A stretch of 64,000 nucleotides of DNA. Source: Amblyomma americanum (taxonomy: Eukaryota > Arthropoda > Arachnida > Ixodida > Ixodidae). The notes beneath the pieces are model-generated. The model was given only the letters and a program-made list of their open reading frames with translations. It made no database searches and was not told where the DNA came from. The stretch is taken from assembly GCF_052857255.1 (NCBI RefSeq), contig NC_135500.1, positions 53,469,272 to 53,533,271 of the forward strand, given 5' to 3'. This document shows, piece after piece, positions 8,711-21,474 of this stretch; positions within the stretch are counted from its first letter, which is position 1, and the number at the start of each line of letters is the position of its first letter. A program made the position numbers and the translations under genes.

Positions 8711-11700
8711 CCACCCCTTCCACCAATGCAGACACCTTTGCTGCGCCTTCGAAGCTGATTTCCCGGACTTGGCCGAATCACCTTTGACTAGGGAGCAGTA
8801 GCACCGTTAGTGCGTGCCTTTCAGTGTCACTTTGTACAGCGCCCAGAAAAAAGCCTAACTAAGCCTGTCCTAGGACAGAAATCCTTCAGTGGTTTTGAAA
8901 GCCGCAGTCGTGATAACGTTTGCCGTAAATGAGAGGTTTTTTTAGTTTTAAATGTCTTTCATTGTGCCGCAGCCAAATTTGCGTTGGCTTTTGTCTTTTG
9001 CTAACCGATAGTATGTCTGTGTATTTTCAAACAACTATATTGACGGGATCATAGCATGCAGCGTGCCCTTGCCATCCGCTCTTTCGTACGCGCTGTTTTT
9101 GTGAAGATGTTTAGGATCACCAAATAATTCTACACATGCTGGAAATATATCTTCCAGTCCTACAGCATCGCCATCGTGGAGAGACATGCTGCAGCGAAGA
9201 CTACACCACACACATGCAGCACCAACTTCCTTTTATTACAAGAGTGCCGTATAGACATTAGGCTTTTCCATAAAAATCATGGGAGTCATGGACGATTAAC
9301 AGAAAATCAACAGCTCAGCAGATACAAATCAACATAAAGACAAACTTTCGGTTAAAGTTATGCACACATGAGAAGACCCGTAACCGTCACAGCTAAGTAC
9401 ACTTAGCCTGTGAATATGCAGCATTAAGAAGACAAAAAGAAATAGTTACGAACAATAAACGACTCAAACAAAGCATGCTCCTAGCAAACGCCCGGGAATA
9501 TGCCCGGCGCGCCAAAGAAAAGCGCGGTGATAAAGTAGAAGCTTCAAGGCACAGCCGTGCCATAAAACTAAGAGAAACGCGCATTAACAAATACCAAGCC
9601 CAAATAATGCATAAAATAGAACCGAAGCGGAAAACGTAAGAACCAAAAAACGTTACTGGTTACATGTCTTTCTGGTCGGTGCTTACGGTTTAGTATACGC
9701 GTACATTCCAACTAAATCTGAAAGAAGCGAAAAACGCTTTCTTTTATTGGTTTCCTTCCCAGTACCCACCTGTGATCAAAACGGTTACTATGAACTATTT
9801 CAATATATTTAAATGGCTTGCTTGCTGATGCTAACTGGAGATGTAATTCTTCCCCAAGGGCCTACCACCCGCTCCGAGTTTTCACTCTTACAGATGGAAT
9901 CATTTCAACTGCAACAGGTAATTTTAGTCGGCTCTTGATCAAATAAAATTCACGTCGTGATAACATAGTTTTCCTTGACTCTCTGAGTCGAAGCATTCCT
10001 GCAAGAAACTCAAATATACTGAAAGCTGTAATAATTTGTTTTTCCCTTTTTCCGCTGAACACATTCAGGTTGTCAGGGCTAAGATGCAACCACGTCCTAA
10101 TGAACTACGCTCAGTAATAGGTAAATTATAGAACTTTAAAATAAGAAAAATGTCACCGCTACGTCAGCAGTTCATTTCGATAGCATCATACGTGACGACA
10201 ACTCATCCGCGAATCGTTCAGCTCGAAAAGAAACTAACTTCGCTTGCTTCGTTTTCAGCCTCGTCAAAACTAGATTTACAACAAGCCTCGTTACACCTAG
10301 CCTCGTTACAACTAGGAATACAGCATATATATCTATCGTTCATAACGATCAGGGAATTAAGGTACGTTGTTAGGAGAGCGTGAGGGGCGATGGCCGCTCA
10401 AACCATCCGCTTCTTCCTTTTCACCACCGCTAGCAGCATGCTCTATCAATGCAGCTCTAATCATTCATGCTATAGATACGTTCTCACCTCAAGTCGTAGC
10501 CATGCCCGGTACGCGAATTTCTACAAATGCTTTCTTTGAGCTGTCCTTCGGGCTGTCTAAAATTATTCCATCGGCAGCTATAAGTGCGCAAGCACTAATC
10601 CGGAGGTTGAGAGCCTAGAAAAATTATCTCTTGCCTATGTATGTCCACTCCGTCCCGAGCATAGAAAAAAAGAGGCAGAAAAGGCAATCACAAATATCCA
10701 CAAATGGGAGTCGAACCCGCGGAGACGCGAACAAAGGCCACTGCGCGAGACTACTTGGATATCGATCGGCGCATTTTATTTCCATTATGGTGCTTACTAC
10801 CCGAGGTTATGTATGCATATAAAGGGGCTATGTACATATTATTTACTAAGCACTCAGCTGGTGGCTGCACAGCACTAGCTTGACAAAAGGCAACACAACT
10901 AAAAGCCGGCAAAGATAGACACCGCCTCAAAGAGGAAACCAGTCCGGTGGAAAGTCGCTTCTCTCATAAAAGTCCTAAGTTGTACCCTGTGATGGTACAC
11001 AAATGAGACTATCGCCGCCCGCGAACACGCCTCGTAATAAACTGCCCCGCACTCTGTACGTTGCAGAGCGTCGTCTTCGTCAACTTCCATCTGCTCCGTA
11101 CCGCGGCACTGCCCGCTCATCGTTGTCTTCTACATGCATCACAAATCTGTGCTTTCGCAATGATTGGATGTAAACAATCACTGTAGATTTTTTTTGTCAG
11201 CGTAGCGTGGACATCGCCAGGCGTTTCGAATTATCGCTCAGCATAAAATAATTTCCAAACGTTTGCTATCTTTTGCTGACTTTTGAAACGATCTTCATGT
11301 CAACATTAAGTTTGGCGGCTTTCTTCATTTCCCGAGTACTTTTTCGATGAATTTCGTTAATCCAACGCTATGTACAATGCTGAGCCAGGTTTATTTTATC
11401 GTTTTCTCTATCGAGCGCAACCGCTTCTATGCCTGTGTTCGGTATTCACATTTTTACAGCTAACCAACCTACAAGATTTCACACACTGCCTCAGACAGAA
11501 ACAGTAATTTAACTTCGTCTAAACCTAAGGTAATTAAATAGCACTTCGTGCTTGCGAGGCATGCGTCCCCGCTTTTTACTTAACCTGGCCAAATGGCGCT
11601 TGCTTTAGACTTTTTAAGGGAATCGCTTTGGGATCGGTAGAGTGGCTGGCAATATGCACGGCAGACACCGCTAATGTGGTGGTCTGTCCTGGAAATCCCA

Positions 11701-12481
11701 CTTAGACTTGACGCTGTACAAAATGTCTCGCCTCCATCGACCTCACATGTCATGCTATGTGTAAGGTCGCATGCGACGTGCCACCACACGGGTGATGTGC
11801 CGTGTCTGCACGCAGTCACGCCTGATTGGACTGGACGACACTCTTTCAATGCTAGAATTCCCATTGAAATAGCTCTAGCTAGGCAACAAGTACCTTTTCA
11901 AATAAATTTTACCTTTAAATCTGACGTTTTGGAAGTAGTTTCATCGCTCTGTGGCTATAACAACAGACAGCACATGGCGCAGCAGTCAATGGTTAGATAA
12001 GAGGCTAGAGGGAGTGAATACCGGAGGTGATACGGGTGATAGATAGTTGGGAGGGGAGGGAGAAAGAAATAGGGCATATTGGTTGCGAGGCTTGTTTTTT
12101 CACTTTTGTCAGAGGCGCGGGGTGGTCAATTATAGTTAGGGGTCGTGAGGGAGCCTCGAAGGAATGGTTGTGCACGCGCTGTAACAGCAAGTTTTTCTTC
12201 TTTGTTAGAGGCATGTTTTTGGGTTTTGTCGTGCTGTTCAGGTAGCAGCATTTGACGTCACTCCGCCAGTAAGAAAATATTGCACCACCTTACGGGGCTT
12301 TCTTAAGATTCAGTACATAATAGCAGCTCAGCATTTTATGAGCTTTGTCATGTAGGCATTATTTGAACGTGAGGGGTTAAATTTTAAACGGAACAGAGTA
12401 ATTTTATCCAACGAGTTGTTTTCACAGCATTGCCATACAAACTAAAGTTTATTGCTGCCATTATTCAAATCACCCTGGGGC

Positions 12482-12720
12482 CGCCTCGGTGGCTCAGTGG
12501 TTATGGTGCTCGGCAGCTGGCCCGAAAAACGCGGCTTCGATAACGTCCACGTTGGTCGCACTTCGATAGAGGAGAAATTCTAGAGGCCCTTGTGCTGTGC
12601 AATGCCAGTGCACGTGAAAGAATACCAGATGCTCGAAAATATCCGGAGCTCTCCACTACGACGTCCCTCATAGCCTGAGTCGCTTTGGGACGTTAAACCT
12701 CGTAAAACCAAACGAGTGAA
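12482..12720 (+). mobile_element. tRNA-derived SINE (family 2), shared by both duplicate copies
   Basis: The head GCCTCGGTGGCTCAGTGG has a decayed box B (GGCTTCGATAACG). The body has CACGTGAAAGAATACCAGAT, GGAGCTCTCCACTACGACG, and the end CTGAGTCGCTTTGGGACG / TTAAACC. The orthologous insertion lies at 45328-45556 in copy B, so this SINE predates the duplication. Confidence 0.85.
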
Positions 12721-13119
12721 TCCCCCCACAATAACGACCAAAATAAAGTTATGGTCTGATACATATTTCCTTGTTCTGTTGTGCGAAAAACTTTTTTTGA
12801 CTGTCGATATTTTGTTCACTGAAGAGGGCTAGGTCGGGCTGGTTGGTGAATGTTGACGCAAACGACTGGACAGCATCAACGGTACGGAAGGAATACAGAC
12901 ACCATCGCATGTGTATGTGGTCTTCTTTTCTGTCCCGTCTGTTAGCGCATTTCAGTCGCTACCAGCAACATGTATTTTTTCTTTGCCTATATTCATAATA
13001 ATTCGAAACTATTCAGTTCGCAGGCAAAAATGCGATACTCGCACACCCTATAAGGTTCTCGCTCTGAAAGAACAAAAGTCACTGGCTTTTTTCCTCCTCT
13101 CTTAGTCTGTCCAACAGCC

Positions 13120-13700
13120 ATTTCTCAGGCGCCAATACACGCCGCGAAGGCGGGCCAAGACCATGTGGATTGAGTACTGAGGAGAACAGAACGGCGTCAG
13201 AGGCATGTAGTAGTAGTGGTGGTTTTATTGAAATAATGACGAAAAGGAAGGAAAATATTTTTGCTAGCCCCGGCATATGCCATCGATACTGAAGCACCTG
13301 AGCTGGGGCAGCGGATAGCAGGATAGCAGGCAGAATGGGGAAATGAAATGAAAGAGGTAGAAAAAACTGTGTTATACTCTGGTGCTTCTTTGTGCGGACG
13401 GAAAGAATTTCGAGGCGTGAAGAAAAGAGGTTGAGGGGCGCTGAACGGACAACTTAAACCGCGAAGAGAAGTTCTGGGAACCTGGAAGAGCTGCAAGCCA
13501 TGAAGAAAAATTCCCCCGAGAGCGCCGCTGTACTCCGACTGCCGTTAACCGGACCCTGCTTCCAATACGTGCTCGAGCGCCCGTGAGCTGGCGCCGATGT
13601 ATTTGGACGGCGTCTCCAGCAGTGGGCATACGTAGACCGGTTCTGTCGTATGTTAAGAGCGCCGACTTTGAGCGCGTGCACCCAAAAACGGCCCTTGGAG
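13120..13700. repeat. MITE-like repeat family N, copy in duplicate A (interrupted by LINE end)
   Basis: Shares with 37690-38152, 18787-20030, 16553-16998 and 46010-46985 the landmarks CTTCAAGCCATGAAG / complement, GGACAACTTAAACCGCGAAG, TTCAAGCCGTGAAGA and a terminal GAGCGCCGACTTTGAGCGCG-like segment. It is non-coding. A LINE 3' fragment lies inside it. Confidence 0.6.
13207..13372 (-). mobile_element. LINE 3'-end fragment with (TAC)n tail, absent from copy B
   Basis: About 165 bp similar to 6047-6240, ending on the minus strand in ...AAAACCACCACTACTACTAC. Copy B at the matching place (about 46100-46190) carries different sequence, so the insertion is specific to copy A. Confidence 0.6.
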
Positions 13701-13747
13701 CACACTTGCAGAATATCGAGCGTCCTCTACAGTTTGCCAGCCAAAAA

Positions 13748-15608
13748 CCCTCGTTTACAGACGGCAATCTCGCATTCTTGTACGAAAAATGAGTTTGGAG
13801 AGGTCCCTTTATCTGTATGAGAGAGTAGACGTTGAAAGGATGTGAGGAGCTGGTCGAGATAGGTACTCGTCAAGAGAATTCGGTCATTCTAGCTCTTAGA
13901 GGTGGCGCGGCGGTAGTACGGTACTGCGGACGAGGCGGTGATGGCGCCGATGCCATAGCGTGAGTCTTTATGGAAGCAAAGCGGCTTCTTTAAAAATCAC
14001 ACCAAAGGTGTCACAACGTAGAGTCTAGATAAGCAGCAGTAAATGATTCTTGGTCATTAATACGATCCTATGCTTGAGTTTGGCTGCTTTACAGGCTAGA
14101 AATAAATCTTTATCGATATTCGCATGGAATCGCTAGTTCGCAAGTGAAGCGCGCGCAAAAACCGCGTCGTTGAAACTTGCGAACTTAGCATGGTGAAGTG
14201 CGATGAACACTTTGAAGCGTAATTATTTTGCGCGTTCACTTTCTTTTTCTTTCGGCACTTATCCGAAAGCGTAAATAAACTACTTTAATGACCCAGACAG
14301 TCTAACGCTATGTTTCGTGCCTACACGAGTGCGGCCCTTACCCGCGTAAATGCGGTATGTGTATTTATTGTGTGCTGGCCTTATAAGGATACCATTGAAA
14401 AAAAAAAATCAGCATTTGGTAACAATGGCCATTCCGCAGCGTAATATTACAGCAGTGATCAAAATCAACTTTTTAATGTTGGACTGCATCAAACAGCCAG
14501 AAACATCAAAATCCTTGAGCCTGCAATTTCGACGTTGATTGACTGCTTGTTTAGGTAAACAGAAAAGTTTTACAAGTGGTCTACATTTTCTCGCGGAGGA
14601 ATTCTGTTCGGTGGCCCTGAATGTGCGCGTAGCTTTACTGCAGACTAATTTCCGACTATATATAGTCCATCTGCAGCGTACGTTGGTCGCATATATGCGG
14701 TAAAAGAAGAGGCAATGTAGCTGTTGTTTGAAGCGGCAGCCAGGGGGTCATTCGAGCTTTATAGTACAGTCGAAGTTAGCGCTGAAAATGTGTTTTTGAC
14801 TGGCGGGGGAAAACGCTGTGATCGAGTGAGCAGACGACGGTTGCCAAGAAGCGTTCACAATTATACAACCACTTTACGCATTATATCCGAGAAATATATG
14901 TACATTGTGAAGTTCTTGCCATTCATGTCGCTCTTTAGCAGTGACGTCGTGGCCAGAAAGCCGTGTTTAATCTAGACCAGAATGGACTGAAGCTCGATGA
15001 AAAATGTGTTTGCTGCTAATGCCCACCTTAAAATATTACCATATACACCATACTATAGCTAAGTGTTCAAGCACTGCACTGCTTTCATGCAGCTGTAATA
15101 GGCTATGTTGGCAGCATGAACAAAACTCCGAACAGGAATGCGTTGACGACATGGTGTCGTGGTGGTGTTGACGACATGGTGTTAATCAGCAACGAGTATG
15201 TTGCTGATTAACAGACGGGTCATTAGGCTGAAACTCGTTACCAACCTGCAGAATGAACTTAATCACTGCTTTTTGAACACATCACATGTTGGCAGAAACA
15301 ACATGTTTGCTATTTGGACTGTTCGCAAATTGTAGAAGAACAGAATATGCTCATTTTTGACGCGTATCTTAGGCTCCAAACCACTTCGAGTGCACGCGCC
15401 GCGCAGAGTGATCACCGGCTCGCCGCTTCAGGAAGAGCCCGCTTTGCGCCTCCACCGTCGCTGAAACGATCGAAAACATCATTGTAACCTTTCGACAACT
15501 TCTTTTTTACAGCTGGTGGCGACCGTCGGGGCTTCATGTTCCCGCAGGATAGGAGGCAGCCCCCCTCACCTTTTCGAAACAGAATACAGTGGAGGACGAC
15601 TGACTCAT
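13748..15608. other. 1.86 kb present in copy A only; nature unknown
   Basis: Copy B passes directly from the equivalent of 13745 to 15609 (near 47030-47040), so this is an insertion in A or a deletion in B. No coding region is recognised. On the plus strand the right end (15500-15540) has TTTTTTACAGCTGGTGGCG, which resembles an LTR 3' end followed by a primer-binding site. That would fit an LTR-element remnant but is weak. Confidence 0.35.
15181..15212. other. Perfect 13-bp hairpin next to a 17-bp direct repeat
   Basis: GTTAATCAGCAAC, a 6-nt loop GAGTAT, then GTTGCTGATTAAC form a perfect stem. Immediately upstream GTTGACGACATGGTGT occurs twice (about 15142 and 15167). It could be a local replication-slippage product or a cruciform-forming site; no coding context. 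Confidence 0.6.
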
Positions 15609-15850
15609 CTCTCCTCATTCTAACCCCGTTAGTCAGCAGAGCAGGAAGTGAAAACGCGGTTTGCTAACGTGGGTTGTTGGAAGAAACCTTCCTTTAAGCC
15701 AGCAATTCTGCAAGTTGTCCATTCACTTCTGAGAAAATGAATGCTGCACGTCAAGAGTACCCTGTCAATAGTTCTTTGTGTTTGGTTGGCCTAGGGTGCA
15801 GTGACGCGAGGCAAAGATCATGTGAACCAGCTGTCTTTGAAAAGGAGTTG

Positions 15851-16072
15851 GTTGGTTGGTGTTTCGGGAAAGGAAATGGCGCAGTATCTGTCTCGCATAT
15901 CGGCGGACACCTGAACCGCGCCCTAAGGGAAGGGGTAAAGGAGGAAGTGAAAGAAGAAAGGAAGAAAGAGGTGCCGTAGTGGAGGGCTCCGGAATAATTT
16001 CGACCACCTGGGGATCTTTAACGTGCGCTGACATCGCACAGCACACGGGCGGCTTAGCGTTTTTCCTCCATA
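15851..16072 (-). mobile_element. SINE family 1, tRNA head missing, copy-A-specific insertion
   Basis: Minus-strand body of family 1, without the tRNA-like 5' part and with a (CCAA)n-type 3' tail (GGTTGGTTGG on the plus strand). It is flanked by near-identical 11-mers AAAAGGAGTTG (15840-15850) and AAAAAGAGTTG (16073-16083). Copy B has the single empty site (AAAAAGCGTTG near 47263). Confidence 0.9.
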
Positions 16073-16552
16073 AAAAAGAGTTGTCCGCATTTTCAGTGCA
16101 CGCGCTCACGCTTCCCCGCTGAGAGGTTTACGAGCATAGTGACATCACGAGTAAAAGAATAGTGACGCCATGCGTACTCAAAGCAATATGAAAATAAATG
16201 GCAATAAAGAATGAGATATCTCGCGTTCTGCGGTGGTAACCGTGTCTCGTGATTTTTGTGCTCTACTTTGCGTTTTTTTTTAATTTTGATATGGTGGCAT
16301 TGGAGACTCAATGCACGGTGCTCGACGCTTTTCGTCGCCAGAAAATCTCTGGAGAAATGGACAGTTTGTTGCATTCTATTCGTTTCTTGCCACACAAGAC
16401 AAAAACACGTGGTTTTTGAAGCTTTCACCAATTATGTGGTCGCGGAAATGTCTCGCGCGTTCACAATGGTCGGTTTTATTTCGTACAGTACACAGGCCAT
16501 AACAACACAGTGCACTCACGTTGCATGACAAGGAACGAAGTAAAGGATCTAA

Positions 16553-16998
16553 AGCCCCACCTCGATGGACACATCCTACGCGTACCGGCGGAGCGCCTAC
16601 GCGCACGGGCGTACGCTGGATCGTGACTGCGCATGCGCTGCATAGATATCTGTACATGTCAGATATCCGCGCCTGACCGCGGGCGCCTGCGCGCGCATCC
16701 GAAGCGGGGTCCGGTTTACAACATTAGGAAAACCGCGGGGGCTCTCGGGGACTCTTTTCTTCATGGCTTGAAGCCCTTTCAGTTTCCTGGAACTTTCCTT
16801 CGCGGTTTAAGTGGTCCTTTCAGCTCCCCCCAGATCCCCTTTCTTCACGCTTGAAATTATTTCAGTCGGCTCGTAGGGGAACGCGCCAGCACTAAAGAGC
16901 ATGGAGGTAGATGCCTTTTTTCGACGCTCGTCGCGGCGCGGGGCTGGGCGCGCAGGCGCTCTGCCGTACGCCTAGGATGTGCCCATCGAGTTGGGGCT
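16553..16998. mobile_element. MITE, 446 bp, TIR AGCCCCA..., TSD TAA (PIF/Harbinger-like?)
   Basis: The ends AGCCCCACCTCGATGG and the inverted CCATCGAGTTGGGGCT are flanked by TAA on both sides (16550-16552, 16999-17001). Copy B shows the empty site (TCTAAGGAAAAGCC near 48715). It is non-coding, and the interior is related to repeat family N. A 3-bp TWA target duplication is the habit of the PIF/Harbinger superfamily; that assignment is inference. Confidence 0.82.
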
Positions 16999-18284
16999 TA
17001 AGGAAAACATTTCCAACGCGCTGCCTTTTTCAGTGAGTGAGCAGATGAGAGCCACGGCCACTCGGTGATGCGGTTCCATCGAGTGGCCGCATTGGTACCA
17101 ACCGTTGCCTCCACAAGCTGGTAGAACAGCGGGCTAACGGGGTCGCATTTTTCATTGCAGCACTGAGGCTTCAATTTTGGATTTCGACGTGGCCTCTTTG
17201 TATTTCTGAAATTTACTTGACCTGAAATAAAATAATCGAAAATGTTTTACGGCCGCGAGTGAGTTTCGAACCCGAGGCGGCGAGAACGCATACGTTTTGC
17301 TGGTTACTGCTTTAAGCGTGGCCTGCATGGAGCGTTTTTCCGGGCGATTCGCCGGCGTCGGCGGCAGCGGAGCGCTTTTTTGCCGCCGTCGACTGCCACA
17401 CCGCCGCAGCCGAACATTCTGCGTCATAAAATACCAGTCTCTTGCGCTGTATTTTGGATATCGTCGTCTTCATCAGCTGCATCTATGCGCAACGGAACCG
17501 AACACTGAAACAGCACTGAAAACCGAAGTGCTAGCACTCCTAGTTGCAACTGGCGTAACCACGCTAACTCGTCCGAAATTGATTTTGGTGGCACTGTCTA
17601 CCTGTGCCATGCGCTGTGCTTTTAACAAGGCTGGTGGAATTCCTTAGTTTGGCGGAAGGCAGTAAAGAATGTTCTGCAGAAATTCTGATGTCTTTTTTGG
17701 GAGATTTTTGTCTGCGTGTGGAGAATCCCTTTGCCAGGACTGACACATTAGCGGTTGTAAGTTTTTTTTGTGACAGCCTGGAGGCAAGAGTGCGTCCATG
17801 ACCTTTCCGGGCCGTTTTCGCAGAGGCGCCGACTATGTCGTGCAGCTCGTGCTTCGCACCATAGGGAACAGAAACATAGCGCATCCAAAAAGCAACCATG
17901 GACTGCGTTCCACGATTCGACGAAAAGTAAAAGGAGAAAAAACAAGAAAGGCAGGCAAAGGCACAGCAGGAGACCCCTCCCCACTGTCATTTTCTTCCTC
18001 CCTCTTACCACCCTGCTACCGGCTGCCCGTGTAGCTCTTGAAAAAGAATTTCTCCGTACCTATGCACCTGCTCAAATCATCCTTGGCCCTTTCCGTTACC
18101 GCCTCTTCACGTTCTTCATCCGTTTGATGCTGCGTGTTGTACGTCTTGTTCCCGTAGCCTTTTTGGGAGGAACAGTGCTGAAAATTGTGCCCTAAGGGTA
18201 GGGAGGAATTCAAGCAAGTTTTGGTTAAGACGATTCCCAATTCTTGCATATTTGTTTTAATATCAGCGACAACAGCAATGACAC

Positions 18285-18508
18285 ATCGCATTGAGCATGC
18301 GGCTCGAGGACGGTGGGTGATTAGTTTCGCAGTGTCGCCGTGTACCCACTGATTTCCAATGGGTAGAAGTTTTCTCGAAGCCTGGCGCTTGGTTTCTTTG
18401 AGTTGAAGTGCTCGGAAAATGGTCTTCCACCTAACATTGTGTTGAAGAAAACACTTCAACCCATTGCGCTTGGTGCGAGGTTGCCAGTGCGCCATTAAAA
18501 CTCATCAT
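18285..18508 (+). mobile_element. tRNA-like SINE (family 3), old, shared by both duplicate copies
   Basis: Contains GAGCATGCGGCTCGAGGACG (box A region decayed), a degraded box B (GATTAGTTTCGCAGTG), a body with CCTGGCGCTTGG and TTGAAGTGCTCGGAAAATGG, and the tail GCCATTAAAACTCATCATCA. It is homologous to 55680-55903 (copy B) and 32095-32350, where box B is intact. Open frames across it are by-products. Confidence 0.75.
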
Positions 18509-18786
18509 CAGCAAAAGAAAACATTTCTAGGCAATGGATACCCAAGATTCTTCACTCGATGTATCATCTAAAACTGAAAAGGATGCAACGAAAACAACTC
18601 GATATGCTTATGCTAAGGACACGCTGGTGGCAAAAACGCGTATGCAGTTAGTACGTAAAGGGTGTCTGCGAAACCTTGGCCAGTGTTCTCAGAAAGGAAG
18701 GGATGCAAACTACACACAAGCCGGACATCATTATCGGAGGCCTCCTGTGCCACTTCAAAGACAGTCATCCCACCCCAAAAAAGGCC

Positions 18787-20030
18787 TAGAGGCGCCAACT
18801 CGAATGGCCCTTCCTGGGCGTACGCGCTCAGCGTCCGCGCTCTTAGCGTAAAGCCCCAACTCGATGGGCACATCCTACGCGTACGCGCAGAGCGCCGCGT
18901 CCCGACGGGCGTCGCAAGTGGTGTGCACCTCCATAGCCTGTCGCTGACTCGCGCTCGTGCGCGCACTAGCACGTTGTTGCTAGACCTCATAGATTGTAAC
19001 TGGCCACAAAAGTTAGACTTCCACTTGAAATCTTTAGATTTTGAAAGCAGCAAGGCAAGTTATGTAATATATAAACTGAACTGCAGTTTTAATAGTAGCT
19101 TTTCATTCAAACTGGCACGTATTTCAGTGCTTATCGCGGAGAGATTTCCACCGCTTCTGAATGTGGTGAACGTTCTCTGCGTGATTGAAACATGAGGAAT
19201 CTTAAGAACATTACAATCATGAAGTGCGCGTCATGAGCAATGTGCCTGCGTACCTTCACATGGTGTTCCCGGCATTATTTCCGCCGCCACCTCCTTCCAG
19301 GACGCTGCCGTAACGAGCTTATTTTTGTGGTGTTTGTGGCTGGCAAGCCATAGCGAGCGGCGCCTCTCAACATCAGCGATTAATTTTTCATTGCTTATTA
19401 GGTACGACATGTTTGCGCAGGGGGCTGTCGCAGCTCGTTGTCAAAAAAAAAATCAGTCGGCGCGCCACGGAGGCTCATTCCGAATATGGCGGGAACTGTG
19501 CCCTCTCGTTGGCCACAAACCAGCGAGCCACTTCCGGCGCGTGCGCCAGCGCGCCGCCAGGGCCGAAAATATCTGACATGAACAAATATCTAGCAACGCG
19601 CGCGCCTGTGCGCGCGTCTCGCTTTGCGCATGCGCAGACAGGATCCAGCGTACGCCCGTGAGCGTAGGCGCTCAGCCGGTACGCGTAGGATGCGTCCATC
19701 GAGTTGGGGCTTAAGCCGAAACCGGTCTGCGCATGCGTACTGCAGGAGACGCCAGCAAGCCTAGGTGAGGCGTCCGTGCTAGATGTCGGCATCAGCGCGC
19801 GGGTGCTCGTGTACGCGTTGGAAGGGGGGTCCGGTTTATAACAATGGAAGGATCGCCGGGCTCTCAGTGGCTCTTTTCTTCATGGCTTGAAGCTATTTCA
19901 GGTTCCCCGAACTTTTCTTCGCGGTTTAAGTTGTTCTTTCATCGCCCCCAACCCCTTCTCTCCACGGCTTGAAATTCTCTCCGTCCGCTCGACAGGGGAA
20001 GGGAGCCAGCACCAGGAACATGGAGATGCA
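18787..20030. repeat. MITE-like family N copy split by a nested MITE
   Basis: 18787-18848 and 19715-20030 together match, in reverse orientation, the continuous copy at 37750-38152 (GCGCCAACTC, CCCTTCCTGGGCGTACGCGC, GGTCTGCGCATGCG, GGTTTATAACAATGG, CTTCATGGCTTGAAGC, CGCGGTTTAAGTTGT). The 860-bp MITE at 18852-19711 interrupts it. Confidence 0.75.
18852..19711. mobile_element. MITE, 860 bp, TIR AGCCCCAACTCGATGG, TSD TAA, nested
   Basis: The ends AGCCCCAACTCGATGG...CATCCTACGCGTACGC and their inverted counterpart are flanked by TAA (18849-18851, 19712-19714). It is the same terminal family as 16553-16998 but with a different interior. The copy of family N at 38085-38100 gives the approximate empty site (GGCGTACGCCAAAACC). 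No transposase is encoded. Confidence 0.82.
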
Positions 20031-21474
20031 TGGCACATTTAAAAGTCGCTGGATCGTTCCGTGGAAACGGCTCCCTCTTCTGACTCCCGCGGTTTGTGCG
20101 CTTAAAAAGCCGCGCTAACTCCCCGGGAGTCACACATCCAAGAAGTAGTAGTTTGCCAACAGCTTCAGAGGCAACAACAACTGACGAGAATACAAAAAGG
20201 AAGCTAAAAATGTTGCCGGCCCAGCGATTGCTATCTAATCCCTCAAGCACTGGAACTGCAACCGGTGGAATTAAAAGCAAAGAGAGAGGATAGCGAAAAG
20301 TAGATAGGAGAGCGGCAGAAAAAAAAAACGAGGGTAGGTTAGAACTTATGCAAAAAAAAAATATATGTTCGCGCCACTCGTGCGAAAGTGCTTATGGGTA
20401 TTGTTGCACATATTCGCAACACGGTAAATTCACTGCATATTCAGGGCCGCGAGCATGTAGCGTCCTGTCGCTAATGAATCGCGCTAGCGGCACATTGCAC
20501 AAACGGGTTGGGTGGAGCGCCCAGTCACCGTACTGGAGAAAACCAGTAATCTTTTAAACATCGTGTTTTCCGACAATAACTTCTGTTCATTTCTTAGCAG
20601 ATTTAAATTATAATCAAGAACATTTAACTAGAGTTTGACTCTTGATTGCTGCTCTCGGTAACGGCGTAGTTACTGGCTTGCCGAACTGATGGCACACTCT
20701 TCAGAATAGTTCCCAGCATGCCACTCTATGAAGTCTTCGTTAGCGGTTCATCCTTCACGTACATCTTTGACAGAATTGCCGAAACTAGCATCGATTACAG
20801 CAATGGTAAACCCCTTCTCGACGGCGAACGATCGAATCGTGAGAAGCACTTTACCAACCTAGACAAAAATGTGAACTACAACACTACCAATTGTTACATT
20901 GGACAAATAACCTACTGGCATAAAACGCAGCATCAGGTTTGCCGCCTCTTATGTGCAACACATGCAACATTCACTTCAACGCATCCTTGCTGCACTTGCA
21001 CCACATCGACAAAAGATTGGAAGAGTTTTCTGCTATTGAGGCTAATAACATGAGTGTTGAAATGTAGAAGACACGATTTTACAATTTTGAATGCACAGCG
21101 CAAGAACCATATACAAGTATCGGTGAGTGAGCTCTAAGTATGAGCGTCCGGGAATTACAAATTTCACTGCTTGAACGAAAGTACCTAGAAGCTTCATTGC
21201 TTTGCACTGTTATTGCGTACGCAATTCCACTATCACCTATGCCGGTGTGGTCACTGTACGCGCTTAATGAAAAATGTACCTGTCAAGCAAAAGAGTCTTC
21301 TTATAATTTCCTCTATATACCTCATAGAAGGCACACGCTTTCTTGTAGCATTTTATGTAGCAGCCCATGGCCATAGCCTCCCTCCGATGGGGGCACTTTT
21401 GATAAAACTGCGCATTCGTACGGCAGGCTCAACCTCCCAAAGCAACCTACCAAAGCAGGGACACTGTAGCAGGG

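Noticed and set aside
10685..10770. tRNA-like box B (GGGAGTCGAACCCGC, reverse) as a tRNA gene
   Set aside because: No cloverleaf could be folded around it, and the copy B equivalent (41885-41960) has lost box B. More likely SINE debris.
13372..13767. Minus-strand 131-residue open frame, Ser/Arg-rich
   Set aside because: It lies entirely in the GC-rich MITE-like family N repeat; low-complexity and unconserved.
17225..17310. tRNA-like GGGTTCGAAAC (minus strand)
   Set aside because: Only box B is present; no acceptor stem or box A at the right spacing.
18016..18495. Open frame similar to one at 55280-55759, as if a conserved protein
   Set aside because: The similarity is the family 3 SINE plus flanking duplication DNA; the frames differ at both ends and no domain is present.
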